From assembly GCA_028872955.1 (NCBI GenBank), contig JAGWNX010000006.1:19568-83567 (forward strand): a stretch of 64,000 nt of DNA. Reading direction: 5' to 3'. The notes below the pieces were generated by a model. The model was not told the DNA's origin. It did not search any database and saw only the letters and a list, made by a program, of their open reading frames with translations. The DNA is from Acidobacteriota bacterium (lineage in GTDB: Bacteria; Acidobacteriota; Terriglobia; Terriglobales; Acidobacteriaceae). Numbering within the stretch: the stretch's first letter is position 1; each line of letters starts with the position of its first letter. Position numbers and translations under genes: made by a program. Positions 49,409 through 61,500 of this stretch are shown here, piece by piece.

Positions 49409-50314
49409 TTGCTTTTGACCTGGTCCAACCCCGCTCGGGCGTTCGTCCTGCTCGCGACCCTGTTGCCCGCAGCTGTGACGCTGCGCGCGCAGTCTGACAA
49501 CCCGACCGCGCTGCCGGACGCACCCAGCGCCGTGCGCCGACCCGGCGACGACCCGGCGACGCCGCAACCCGTGATCGTAGCCGCCGAGTCTTCGTTTGCA
49601 GCAAATGGCACCGCGCTGGCAGCCTGCCCCATCTCCGCCTGGCATCTCCACCTGCACCAGCACCCCTCAGACGCAGCCCACCGGCCAGCCTGCGTCGACA
49701 CCCTGAACCCTTATACCCGCTTCCTGAATACGACCGTGGTGTTGCCCATGACGCCACAGCAGAAGGGCTACCTGGCCCTGCACAACCTGAGCGACCCCTT
49801 CAACCTGGCCACCATTGCCGCCACCTCTGGCTTCTCCGTGGCAACCTCATCGCACAGCCCCTACGGTCCGGGCATGCCCGGCTTCGCCCGCCTGGCCGGA
49901 GTCAGCCTGACCCAGGACGCCATCGGCGAACTCTTCGGCACCTTCCTGCTGCCCTCACTCACGCATGTGGACCCGCGCTACCATCGGCTGCCAGACGCAC
50001 CGATCCCGCGACGCATCCTGCACGCCGTCTCGCACACGTTCATCGCCACCAGCGACCTCGGCGCTCCTCGCCCCAACTACCCCACGCTGCTCACCTACGT
50101 CCTCACCAACGAAGCCGCCAATCTCTACGTGCCCGGCATTCAGCCCAACGCCGAGTCCACCACGACGCGCGTGGTCACCGGGCTGGCCCTGGACCCCGTG
50201 GACAACCTGATTACCGAGTTCCTGCCAGACGTCGCTCGCCGCATCCACGTCCGCGTCATCTTTGTGCAGCGCATTCTCAACACCGCAGCCGCCGGGCAGC
50301 CCGCAGCGGATTAG
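49409..50314 (+). CDS. Exported protein of unknown function
   Basis: Signal-like N-terminus; PMTPQQKGYLALHNLSDPFNLATIAATSGFSVATSSHSPYGPGMPGF. Confidence 0.6.
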   Translation: MLLTWSNPARAFVLLATLLPAAVTLRAQSDNPTALPDAPSAVRRPGDDPATPQPVIVAAESSFAANGTALAACPISAWHLHLHQHPSDAAHRPACVDTLNPYTRFLNTTVVLPMTPQQKGYLALHNLSDPFNLATIAATSGFSVATSSHSPYGPGMPGFARLAGVSLTQDAIGELFGTFLLPSLTHVDPRYHRLPDAPIPRRILHAVSHTFIATSDLGAPRPNYPTLLTYVLTNEAANLYVPGIQPNAESTTTRVVTGLALDPVDNLITEFLPDVARRIHVRVIFVQRILNTAAAGQPAAD

Positions 50315-50349
50315 CCTCCGCGTCGGGCGGCCCGCAGGCCTGCTGGTGG

Positions 50350-50511
50350 TTAGTGGCCGTCGCCGTCGCCGTCGTGCAGCGCGCTGGCCTGCGGGCTGAT
50401 GTGAACGGTATCCGCCGGAGCAACTGCCGCCGGCGCTGACGTGGCAGCAGCCGGTACAGGGGCCGAGGGCTGAAGGCTTGGCATGGGTGCACTCGTTACA
50501 GGACTGATCAT
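50350..50511 (-). CDS. Possible 53-aa small protein
   Basis: MISPVTSAPMPSLQPSAPVPAAATSAPAAVAPADTVHISPQASALHDGDGDGH; plausible SD; low-complexity. Confidence 0.35.
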   Translation of the reverse strand: MISPVTSAPMPSLQPSAPVPAAATSAPAAVAPADTVHISPQASALHDGDGDGH

Positions 50512-50844
50512 GGTTGTTTCTCTCCTGAGTCGCTTATCGGCACAAAGTCCCACAGCATCAGCCGCACCGCAGCATCAGCTGCACCGCACCCTGCCGGGCT
50601 CCCCATTCGCCGCCACTTTCGCACCATTCAACCCCGCTCAGCTGCCGCTCGCTGCTCTCCGTTCGATTTCTGCTGCTCGATTGCGTAGGCTTAAGGAAAC
50701 TTGGGCGAGTTCTGCTCCAGGCACCCTCAGGCCGCGCTTTTCGCAACGCTATGTATTGGATTGCATCCAAAGCCGTAAGACCTTAGTACGACCCCCGATT
50801 CTCTCTAAATTCAGGTATTTGCATCACCTCAGGAGACCGCCATC

Positions 50845-52938
<2,094 letters not shown>

Positions 52939-52964
52939 CCCTCTAGCCGGACACAGCAACAACC

Positions 52965-52990
52965 AAGGCCGCCAGCAATGGCGGCCTTTA
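52965..52990 (+). terminator. Rho-independent terminator of the radical SAM gene
   Basis: GGCCGCCA-GCAA-TGGCGGCC followed by TTTATTATT. Confidence 0.85.
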
Positions 52991-53008
52991 TTATTGGTAG
53001 ACCTCAAC

Positions 53009-53953
53009 ATGATGAGTCTTCTTCAATTACTACGCCAACACTGGAAAAGGATTCTCTTCCGTGCCCATAAAGACAGGCGCTCTCTGTCGGCGCTTCTCGT
53101 GCTTCTTGGCATAGCTGGGTATTGTGCATTCGAAGGATATCTTTTATTTCGACAACCACTTAGCTTTGTCATGCTCGCTCTGGGTCTCTTTATGGCATGG
53201 AGAATGCGTAAATCCCATGCGAGAGAGGATGAATCGCTGATTCGTCTTTCGAGCTATGAGCCGGTCAGCATCACGCCTTCTGAGGTTGCATCGGCAGCGT
53301 TGCGATCCGAAACCATGAAGCTCGGCCTTCTAGTGTGGAGGGCTTCCAGCGAACAGTTTCTGCGCGCGAAGACGCTCCCCGAAGGCGCAGAAGTTATAAC
53401 CCGTAGGACTGTTTTAGACAAGCTTGATTCCCTGGGTCTTCGAGGCGACCTCAGTGTCCAGGAACTTGAACTGCATCTCGCGCCAGACGGCGGATGGAGT
53501 AAGGAATCTGTTCTTCAAAATCTTATCCGTGCAGCCGAGCTTGAGGCGCTGCAGTATTGCTCTGGCGCAATCAATACGCTCTCGCCAATCGAGGATTTTG
53601 ACCGGATTCCTCTGGTGAACCTCGATTGTATTCGTGCTGATACGCGGGATACTGAATGGAAAACACGGGAAACGTTCGACATCAGAAGAGAGCGAGATAA
53701 TGCCGCCGCATTCTATCTGAGGTGTCTTGCGGAACAGGTACGACGGGGAATAGCTCAGGGGGCCTTCGACGAAGAACAAAACAGAATTCTTCAAGAGGCG
53801 AGTGCTGGTGCCGAAAATCAGGGCTCGGACCGTCTTATTGGAATAGAGATAATCAGCGATGTTGAAGAGGAGAAGCTAAACATCGCCGCTGTTCAGTCTC
53901 GTCTGCGATTCCTAACACTGGAGCACGCATTGTCAGTGCTCGAAGCTGTCTAA
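53009..53953 (+). CDS. Orphan membrane-anchored protein, AT-richer than surroundings
   Basis: Two N-terminal TM segments then soluble region; no recognised motif; ATG about 20 nt after the terminator. Confidence 0.65.
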   Translation: MMSLLQLLRQHWKRILFRAHKDRRSLSALLVLLGIAGYCAFEGYLLFRQPLSFVMLALGLFMAWRMRKSHAREDESLIRLSSYEPVSITPSEVASAALRSETMKLGLLVWRASSEQFLRAKTLPEGAEVITRRTVLDKLDSLGLRGDLSVQELELHLAPDGGWSKESVLQNLIRAAELEALQYCSGAINTLSPIEDFDRIPLVNLDCIRADTRDTEWKTRETFDIRRERDNAAAFYLRCLAEQVRRGIAQGAFDEEQNRILQEASAGAENQGSDRLIGIEIISDVEEEKLNIAAVQSRLRFLTLEHALSVLEAV

Positions 53954-54363
53954 AACTCCACCAACTCCACACCCAGCTTCTCAAAGTCTTTCCGGTTCAA
54001 CGTCGCGAGTACCATCCCGTTCGCGACGGCCGTCGCCGCAATCAGCGCATCCATTGCGTTGGGATTGTGGCCGTTCTTTTTTGCGCGAGCCATCAGGCTT
54101 CCGTAGTGTCTTGCAACATCCAAGCTAAAACCCGCCACGCGGTTGAAGAACTGCATCGACAGCTCATCCTCAATCCATCGCTCAAGCCCAGTCCGTCTTT
54201 TACCGGCAGGCAGCAGGCCCACGCCATGCCAAAGCTCGGCGTACGTGACGAATGAGATGTAGAGATCGCGGTCATCCGTCCGCTGGATCCAGGCATCTAC
54301 CTGGGGGTTTGGAACCGGCTTGGTGTACTGCGACACCACATCCGTATCGAGCAGATACTTCAC
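53950..54363 (-). CDS. PIN-domain toxin, VapC-like
   Basis: MKYLLDTDVVSQYTK, YAELWHGVG, NAMDALIAATAVANGMVLATLNRKDFEKLGVEL. Confidence 0.92.
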   Translation of the reverse strand: MKYLLDTDVVSQYTKPVPNPQVDAWIQRTDDRDLYISFVTYAELWHGVGLLPAGKRRTGLERWIEDELSMQFFNRVAGFSLDVARHYGSLMARAKKNGHNPNAMDALIAATAVANGMVLATLNRKDFEKLGVELVEF

Positions 54364-54620
54364 AGCGCCACCTTCCTGGCCTTGGTCCGTGAGCGGCTCA
54401 GGTCAAGGCCTGAGCCTGCCAGCGGTGAGTTCCGGAAGAAATCCGACATGGTGCGCTCATTCTGTGCCGGTGTCCGCTTCGCGCTTCGCCACTCTTCTGG
54501 CGACACAAGGATTCCAACCAGCTTGCCGTTACGGGTAATCTCCTGCGCACCCTGCACGCGCGCTGACTCGATCACCTCACTGAACTTTGCCTTCGCCTCT
54601 GCCACGGCCCAGGTTCCCAT
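54360..54620 (-). CDS. Phd/YefM-like antitoxin
   Basis: MGTWAVAEAKAKFSEVIESARVQGAQEITRNGKLVGILVSPEEW; overlaps the toxin start. Confidence 0.88.
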   Translation of the reverse strand: MGTWAVAEAKAKFSEVIESARVQGAQEITRNGKLVGILVSPEEWRSAKRTPAQNERTMSDFFRNSPLAGSGLDLSRSRTKARKVAL

Positions 54621-54633
54621 CGCGCGCCTCCAA

Positions 54634-54667
54634 ATGACCATCATGGTCATCTTGACCATTATAGTCA
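54634..54667. promoter_or_regulatory. Candidate autoregulatory operator of the toxin-antitoxin pair
   Basis: Perfect ATGACCAT-C-ATGGTCAT palindrome followed by TGACcATTATaGTCA directly upstream of the antitoxin start. Confidence 0.75.
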
Positions 54668-54728
54668 TCCGTAGCAGAAAAGGCTCCCGAATACCGGGAG
54701 CCCCTATGCCTTAGCGATCTCGAACCTC

Positions 54729-55685
54729 TTACATACCCGCTGTGCTGCTACTGTGGCTGCTGTGCGAGCGGCTGTGGTGTGCCGTGCGGCGCGGCGAGCG
54801 ACCGTGAGCCCACTCGCGCACCGGGCCTACGTCCACATGCACGAACTGGCTGACCGGGTAGTAGCCCACGCCGCCGGCGTGCAGGCTAAGCGCTGCGTTG
54901 CGCACCGCAATGGTGGAGACGCCTGGCACGCGCAGGTCAATCGCGTGTCCTTCCATGTGCTGGCTGTGCTCTGCCACGCCCGTGCTGGGCGAGTTCTCTC
55001 GCAGCGCCTCGTTGGTCTCCGGCGTGCGATAGCCACACATCACGTCGATGATGCCATCCGGCTTGCGCAGCCGCGACATCAGCGCGTGCAACACATCAAA
55101 TTCCTTGGGGTCGTACGGAATCACATCCTGCGTGTAGTGGTCGCGCAGGAAGGAGTTCAGCCGCTCCAGCGCCTCGGGGACGTACACATTGCCGACGCGA
55201 TACACCAGGTCCAGCGTCTCGCCGGTGTGCATGTTGGCCAGCCGCAGGCGGTAGGGCTTGTCTGCACTGGATGAGGCACTGGCTGAGGCACTAACGGGCG
55301 CGCTGGCCGCTACCTGCACAGGCTTGGCCGCAGCCGGGGTTGCAGCCACAGGGGCTGCGGCGCTCGGGGCAACTGGGCCAGCCGCCGCCGTGCCGGGCGC
55401 TGCGCTTGCTGCAACCTCTTGATCCTGGGTTGGATTCTGATCCTCAGGCATTACCCCGGGCACGACAGCCTCTCCAGTGGGCAGCTTGGCCGCGGTCAGC
55501 GCGTTGTGGCCCTTGTGGTGACGGCCCGCCTGGGTGGCGGCGGCAGTGTGAGCATGCGCGGCGTGGGCATGGGTTGCGGCGTGCTTGCGGGCGGTCTTGG
55601 CCACGCCCAGAGACGTGAACGCAAAGACGACTGCTGTAGCCGCCAGCGCCTTGCCGGCAGCGCTCAACATCTTGACTCGCACCAT
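54729..55685 (-). CDS. DUF882/YcbK-like (peptidase M15A-like) murein peptidase
   Basis: DVMCGYRTPETNEALRENSPSTGVAEHSQHMEGHAIDLRVPGV, FVHVDVGPVREW. Confidence 0.88.
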   Translation of the reverse strand: MVRVKMLSAAGKALAATAVVFAFTSLGVAKTARKHAATHAHAAHAHTAAATQAGRHHKGHNALTAAKLPTGEAVVPGVMPEDQNPTQDQEVAASAAPGTAAAGPVAPSAAAPVAATPAAAKPVQVAASAPVSASASASSSADKPYRLRLANMHTGETLDLVYRVGNVYVPEALERLNSFLRDHYTQDVIPYDPKEFDVLHALMSRLRKPDGIIDVMCGYRTPETNEALRENSPSTGVAEHSQHMEGHAIDLRVPGVSTIAVRNAALSLHAGGVGYYPVSQFVHVDVGPVREWAHGRSPRRTAHHSRSHSSHSSSTAGM

Positions 55686-55857
55686 GCTTACCCCAATTGG
55701 AAGTTTGTCTGCCGCAAATGCCGGATCGTGTATCCGATCTTCTAACGTCCATTCGCAATCTTTTGATTCTACTGAAACCTGTGCAAATCACCAACTTTTC
55801 GCCCTATCTCCGCCTACATCGTTTGGGGGAGCCCGCCGGCTGTGGCACCCTGTAGCT

Positions 55858-56574
55858 ATGCTGCTTACGCCCATTGAGCTTCGCGTCCTCGGCTCTCTCA
55901 TGGAGAAAGAGATCACCACGCCGGAGTATTACCCGCTCTCGCTGAACGCACTGGTCAACGCATGCAACCAGCGCTCCAGCCGTGACCCCGTGCTGGAGCT
56001 GACCGAGAGCGAGGTGCGCGACGCGCTCTACACCTTGCAGGAGCTGCAACTGGTCTCGACTGCGCAGGACGCCCGCGTGCCCAAGTTTGAGCATCGCGCC
56101 CGCACCGTGCTGAACCTGCGCCGCGACGAGACTGCCGTCCTGTGCCTGTTGCTGTTGCGCGGACCCCAGACACCGGGCGAGCTGCGCTCCCGGGCGGACC
56201 GCCTGCACAGCTTCGACGACCTGGCCGCCGTGGTCGCCACGCTCGATCGCCTGGCCGCCCGACCCGACGCCCAGGCCGCCGACGCACCAGCCAACGCCAC
56301 CGGACCGCTCACCGTCCTGCTGCCGCGCCAGCCCGGAGCCCGCGAGGCCCGCTACGCCCACCTGCTGGGCGGCCCCGTGGCGGGCGCCGCAGCCGATACC
56401 AGCGCTCCCAGGCCAAACGCCCCGAGCGCGTCGGCAGAGGGGGCCCGCATCGCGGCACTTGAGGAACAACTCGCAGAGGCACAGGCCCAGATTGCGACGT
56501 TGGCCAGCCGGCTGCAGGCACTCGAGGCCCGGCTTGGACCCGCTACAAACCCCACAAATTCTGCAGTCGAGTAA
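55858..56574 (+). CDS. YceH family protein (DUF480)
   Basis: LTPIELRVLGSLMEKEITTPEYYPLSLNALVNACNQRSSRDPVLELTESEV. Confidence 0.93.
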   Translation: MLLTPIELRVLGSLMEKEITTPEYYPLSLNALVNACNQRSSRDPVLELTESEVRDALYTLQELQLVSTAQDARVPKFEHRARTVLNLRRDETAVLCLLLLRGPQTPGELRSRADRLHSFDDLAAVVATLDRLAARPDAQAADAPANATGPLTVLLPRQPGAREARYAHLLGGPVAGAAADTSAPRPNAPSASAEGARIAALEEQLAEAQAQIATLASRLQALEARLGPATNPTNSAVE

Positions 56575-56669
56575 ATTCCTGCCGCCGCCCCTTGCCGATC
56601 ATGCAGGCAGGGCAATATTGTTCGCAGTGTGTCGTAATTGTCCTCACCCCCTGCCCTCAGGAGCACACT

Positions 56670-58514
56670 GTGTCTTTTCGTCCGAATCTTCTCGCCCTGC
56701 TGCTGGCTCTTCCGGCCTCAGCCTTTGCCGTGCAAACCGCCAACACCACGCTGCTGGTGGATATCGACCACCGCCCCGCCTTGTCGCTTGACGGCGACTG
56801 GCATGTCATCGTCGACCCGTACGCGGACGGCTTGTATAACTTCCACCACGAGCTGCTGCAGCACGGCTACTTCGATAATCCGCAGCAGCCTGCCTCGCCT
56901 GCACAGGACCACGGCCCGGTCGAGATCAACTTCAGCGGCATGCCGACTCTCAAGGTACCCGGCGACTGGAACACGCAGCGGCCAGACCTCTTCTACTACG
57001 AAGGGCTGCTGTGGTATCAGCGCAACTTTGACTACACGCCCAAGGTCGGAACGCGTGCCTTCCTGCACTTTGGCGCAGTGAACTACCAGAGCTTCGTGTG
57101 GGTGAACGGCAAAAAGGTCTGTGAGCACGAGGGCGGCTATACGCCCTTTGACTGCGATGCCACCGCCGCGCTGCACGCCGGCTCCAACTTCGTCGTGGTC
57201 GCGGCAGACAACACGCGCCACGCCGACGACGTGCCAACCCTGCAGACCGATTGGTGGAACTACGGCGGCATCACCCGCGATGTCTCGCTGGTTGAGGTGC
57301 CCACGCAGTTCATCGACGACTTCGACCTGCACCTGAGCCGCACCGACCACACCCTGCTGGAGGGCTACGTCCATGTGGAGGGAGCACCGGCCGGCAGCCG
57401 CGTCACCGTCTCCATTCCCGAGCTGCACCTGAAGACCGAAGCCACGCTCGACGCCAACTCCCGCGCCGCCATCTCGCTGCATGCAGCCAACCTGACCCTT
57501 TGGTCGCCGCAGAGCCCGAAGCTCTACACCGTGGTGTTCTCTGCCGCGGGTGGCGACTCCCTGGCAGATGACATCGGCTTTCGCACCGTGGAGGTGCGCG
57601 GCACGCAGATCCTGCTGAACGGCCAGCCCATCTTTCTGCGCGGCGTCTCCGTCCATGCTGAGGCTCCCATCCGCACCGGCCGCGCAGTCAGCCAGCAGGA
57701 TGTGGACACGCTGCTGGGCTGGGCCCAGGAGCTGGGCTGCAACTTCGTCCGCCTGGCCCACTACCCGCACGACCAGCGCATGACCCGTACCGCCGACCGC
57801 CTGGGCATCCTCGTCTGGTCGGAGATTCCCGACTACTGGGCGCTGCAGTTTGATAACCCGGCCGTGCTGGAGAAGTCCAAGCAGCAACTGGGGGAGATGG
57901 TGCGCCGCGACCGCGACAAAGCCTCCATCATCTTGTGGTCTGTGGCGAACGAGACACCCAACACCGAGCCCCGCACCCGCTACCTGACCACGATGGCGAA
58001 CCTGGCCCGCGAGTTGGACCCCACCCGCCTGGTAACCGCAGCACTGCTGGTGCGCACCGAGAAGACCGCCACCGGCTCGAACAAAATTGTGGACGACCCG
58101 CTGGGCGCAGCGCTGGACGTGATCGGCACCAACGAGTACATCGGCTGGTACGAGCAGAAGCCCGCCGGTGCCGACACCACCAACTGGGACATCCGCTACC
58201 AGAAGCCGCTCATCATGTCGGAGTTTGGCGGCGACGCCCGCGCCGGCCTGCACGGTGCCGCCGACCAGCGCTGGACCGAGGAGTACCAGGCGGAGATCTA
58301 CCGCCATCAGCTTCCCATGCTCAACCGCATCCCGCAGCTGCGCGGCATGACGCCGTGGGTGCTGATGGACTTCCGCTCGCCGCGCCGCACACTGCCCGGC
58401 ATCCAGGACAACTACAACCGCAAGGGCCTCATCTCAGACCAGGGCCAGCACAAACAGGCGTTCTATGTGCTGCAGCACGCCTACAAGACCGGCACCGTCG
58501 GCAAGGACGAATAG
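56670..58514 (+). CDS. Exported GH2 family glycosidase (beta-glucuronidase-like)
   Basis: GTG start with signal peptide; TPKVGTRAFLHFGAVNYQSFVWVNGKKVCEHEGGYTPFD, ILLNGQPIFLRGVSVHAEAP, LWSVANETPNTEP, LIMSEFGGDA. Confidence 0.88.
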   Translation: MSFRPNLLALLLALPASAFAVQTANTTLLVDIDHRPALSLDGDWHVIVDPYADGLYNFHHELLQHGYFDNPQQPASPAQDHGPVEINFSGMPTLKVPGDWNTQRPDLFYYEGLLWYQRNFDYTPKVGTRAFLHFGAVNYQSFVWVNGKKVCEHEGGYTPFDCDATAALHAGSNFVVVAADNTRHADDVPTLQTDWWNYGGITRDVSLVEVPTQFIDDFDLHLSRTDHTLLEGYVHVEGAPAGSRVTVSIPELHLKTEATLDANSRAAISLHAANLTLWSPQSPKLYTVVFSAAGGDSLADDIGFRTVEVRGTQILLNGQPIFLRGVSVHAEAPIRTGRAVSQQDVDTLLGWAQELGCNFVRLAHYPHDQRMTRTADRLGILVWSEIPDYWALQFDNPAVLEKSKQQLGEMVRRDRDKASIILWSVANETPNTEPRTRYLTTMANLARELDPTRLVTAALLVRTEKTATGSNKIVDDPLGAALDVIGTNEYIGWYEQKPAGADTTNWDIRYQKPLIMSEFGGDARAGLHGAADQRWTEEYQAEIYRHQLPMLNRIPQLRGMTPWVLMDFRSPRRTLPGIQDNYNRKGLISDQGQHKQAFYVLQHAYKTGTVGKDE

Positions 58515-58538
58515 CAACACGTCATACGCAGCAAACAG

Positions 58539-58566
58539 CAAGGGCCGCCACTTCGGCGGCCCTTGC
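58539..58566. terminator. Terminator-like stem-loop between convergent genes
   Basis: AAGGGCCGCC-acttc-GGCGGCCCTT. Confidence 0.75.
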
Positions 58567-58582
58567 GCATTCTGCCTTGTCG

Positions 58583-61500
58583 CTACTTTTGAATGATCAG
58601 CAGCGAGTCATACCCCTTCGACGGACGCATCGGCATGACGACCGCCAGACCATTTTGCGTAATGGGATACATCACGAAGCTGGCACCGTGGCCGCCACCG
58701 TTGGGGCTGGGGTACACAAACAAGCCGTCGTTGAAGGCGAGCCGGCCCGTGGTTGAGGTAAGGTTGTCCGGGGTGCAGTTGATCGTATCGGTATTGCCTT
58801 GCACCAGTGTCCCATCCAGGTTACTGCCGTCGGATGTCGTGGTTCCAACACCACCGCTAAAGACGATCTCGCCCGTCGACGATCCGACGGCAAACTGTGT
58901 TCGCGAAGAGCCCATCATAAAGCTGCCAGAGAGCGAGGAGCATCCGGTGGACGTAAGCGTCTGCTGTTGCTGCAGCACAATCAACCCTGTTGTGCCCGTG
59001 TTCGTTGTGCCGTTTGGCTGCTCCATACCAAAGACGTGCCCGCTGTCCGCGACATAGAACACCGGTGCGCCGCCGCCCAGCGTCATTCTGCCTGCCGTAT
59101 CCACACTGAAGCTGAGGCCGGTCTGGCTCTGCTCCAGCTTCGTCTGGCCGTCGCTCACTCTTCTGTCCTGGATTAAGTTGAAGGTGTTGCCGCTCTGGAT
59201 GCTGAGGTAGAAGAGTGAGTTGGAGACATACTGTGGCGGCTGTGAGATAGCATCGCCGCCCTGGGACGTGCTCTCATAGCCCACATAGTTGCCGGTCAAC
59301 GTGCTGCTGCTGACGCCGGAGACCTGCGCCAGCGCATCGCCGCTCAACAAGGCAAACGACGCATGCGAGTCCGTTGACATCAGGAACAGTTCGCCTGAGC
59401 CAACCACGTAGTACGCGTAGTTGGTGGGCGGAGCTGTGAACATCGTACTTCCCGGTACCAGCGTCAACGTTCCGCGTCCAAAGCTATCGGGCGTAGTAAA
59501 TGTCCCTGTCAAGCCAACCAGGTTGTAGGTGACGTTGGTCCCGGCCGTATCCTCTTCGCCGGTCAGCGTTCCATTGCTGCCGTTCATGACGATCTTGCCC
59601 ACAGCGCCGAGAGGACCAAACGGCGTTGCCGTCAGCAAGCAGGACGGATTGGTATTGCCGACGTTGGTGCAGGTAGACTCGCCCTCCATCCCGAAGACGT
59701 AGGTCTGCGCCGTCAGCGTGGCCGCAGTCTGGCGCTTGCCCTCGCCAGCTCCTATCCGTCCCCCCTGGCCACCTGTAGCCGCTTCGGTATCGTCAAACTC
59801 GGCGACTCGAAAGCTTTGCGCCACCGGCCCGCTGAAGTTGCCAACCGATAGCGAGAACTCGATCGTGCGCGAGCCAGATGCCGACGGCGTCAGCACGATC
59901 AGGCCACGGTTATCCGTACCAACACTGTAGGAGCCCGTAACCGACACGGTCCCACTGCCACTTGTGCCGGGACCGTTGGAATCTACCTCGCCGGTAATGC
60001 CACCCGCGCCGTTGAACACCAGAGTGCCCACCAGCGACTGCCCGTAGACACTGCCCGTGGATGCGGCACTGCCGTAGGCGCTGGCGTTGCGGAACAGGTC
60101 GCCACGAATGACATAGGAGCCGTTCAACGCAGCCTCGCTACCCTGCGTAGGCAGGTTGGTAGACGCGTACAGGTGCAACGTCGCAGTGGTCGCCGGGTTG
60201 ATGCCGTCGGTTACCGACACACCAATCGTGTAGCTGCCACTTACAGTCGCCGTGCCATTGATCTGCCCGCTGGAGCTAAGCGAGAGCCCAGTCGGCAGCG
60301 CGCCGGAGGACAGCGTCCACGTATAGCTGCCGTTGGAGTTACCACCGGCGGCATAGAGCTGGGCCGTATACGTCTGATTGATCATATAGACCGGCAGCGA
60401 CGACGTGGTGATGCTGACCGGCACCAGCGTGCCCGGGATACGGCCCGCCTGCGCCAGCGCAACCGAGCTGCTGAGCGGTGCCGCGACCGGGACCGCCGCA
60501 CCCACCAGCTCCGTCAACGTATTGCCGCTACTAATGTTGCTGCTGATCCACACATTGCCGGAGCCATCCACCGCAATGCCGTCCCCATTTCTCACGTTGT
60601 TAGCCGTGTAACCGAAGGAACCCGAGAGCAACGTGCCGCTCTGCGTCACCTCCGCAACGCTGCCCGCAGCCGTCGTCAGCCAGATGTTGTTGTTGCCGTC
60701 CACCGCGAGTGCCGTACCGATACTGCTGACGCCATAGCTGTAGCCACCCGAGGGAGAAGCCTCCACGCCGCTGCTATTCAGCTTCACCAGCTTATTTACG
60801 TTGTTCGTCACCCACACATTGTCCGAGCCATCCACAGCCAGGGCCACCGGATTGGTGGCGTCGAGGTTTGCCGTGTAGCCAGTGGATGGCGAGAGAAGAA
60901 TGCCGTACGGGTTGAACTCAAGCACGCCTCCTGAACCGCCCGTGCTCAGCGCCCACGCGTTGCTCTGCGAGTCCAGCGCCACCGCAGTATCGGTAGCCCC
61001 ACCGGCATAGCCGCTATTGCCGGAGATCGTCTGCGCGCCATAGACCTCCAACAAGGCATTGCCGGACGTCGCCCACAGATCGTTGTACGCATCCACTGCG
61101 ACGCCGCGCAATATGCCTGTGCTTACCAACATAGGCCCGCTGACCACGTTGCCGCCGCTGGCATACTGCGTCAGTGTTTGGGCGCCGGAGTTCGAAACCC
61201 AGGCTTTGCCGTTGGTATCAATCGCCAGCGCGACGGTCGCACCAGCCACACCGTTGGAGTATGGGCTGCCAGAGAACGGAGTGCCCGTGGGCGTCAGCTC
61301 ACTCACAGTCGCGCCCGCGCCGCCCGACTGCCCGGCGTTGGCGAGCCAGACGTTACCACTGCCGTCCACCGCTACCGCTCCCGCATTGACTCCGCCCGCA
61401 GCATAGCTCAACGACACCGTCCAGTCACCCGGCGCGCTGGAGAGCGTCGGCAGGAAGGGAGTGCCCGACGCGCTCACCTGGCCGAAGAGCGTCGAGACGT

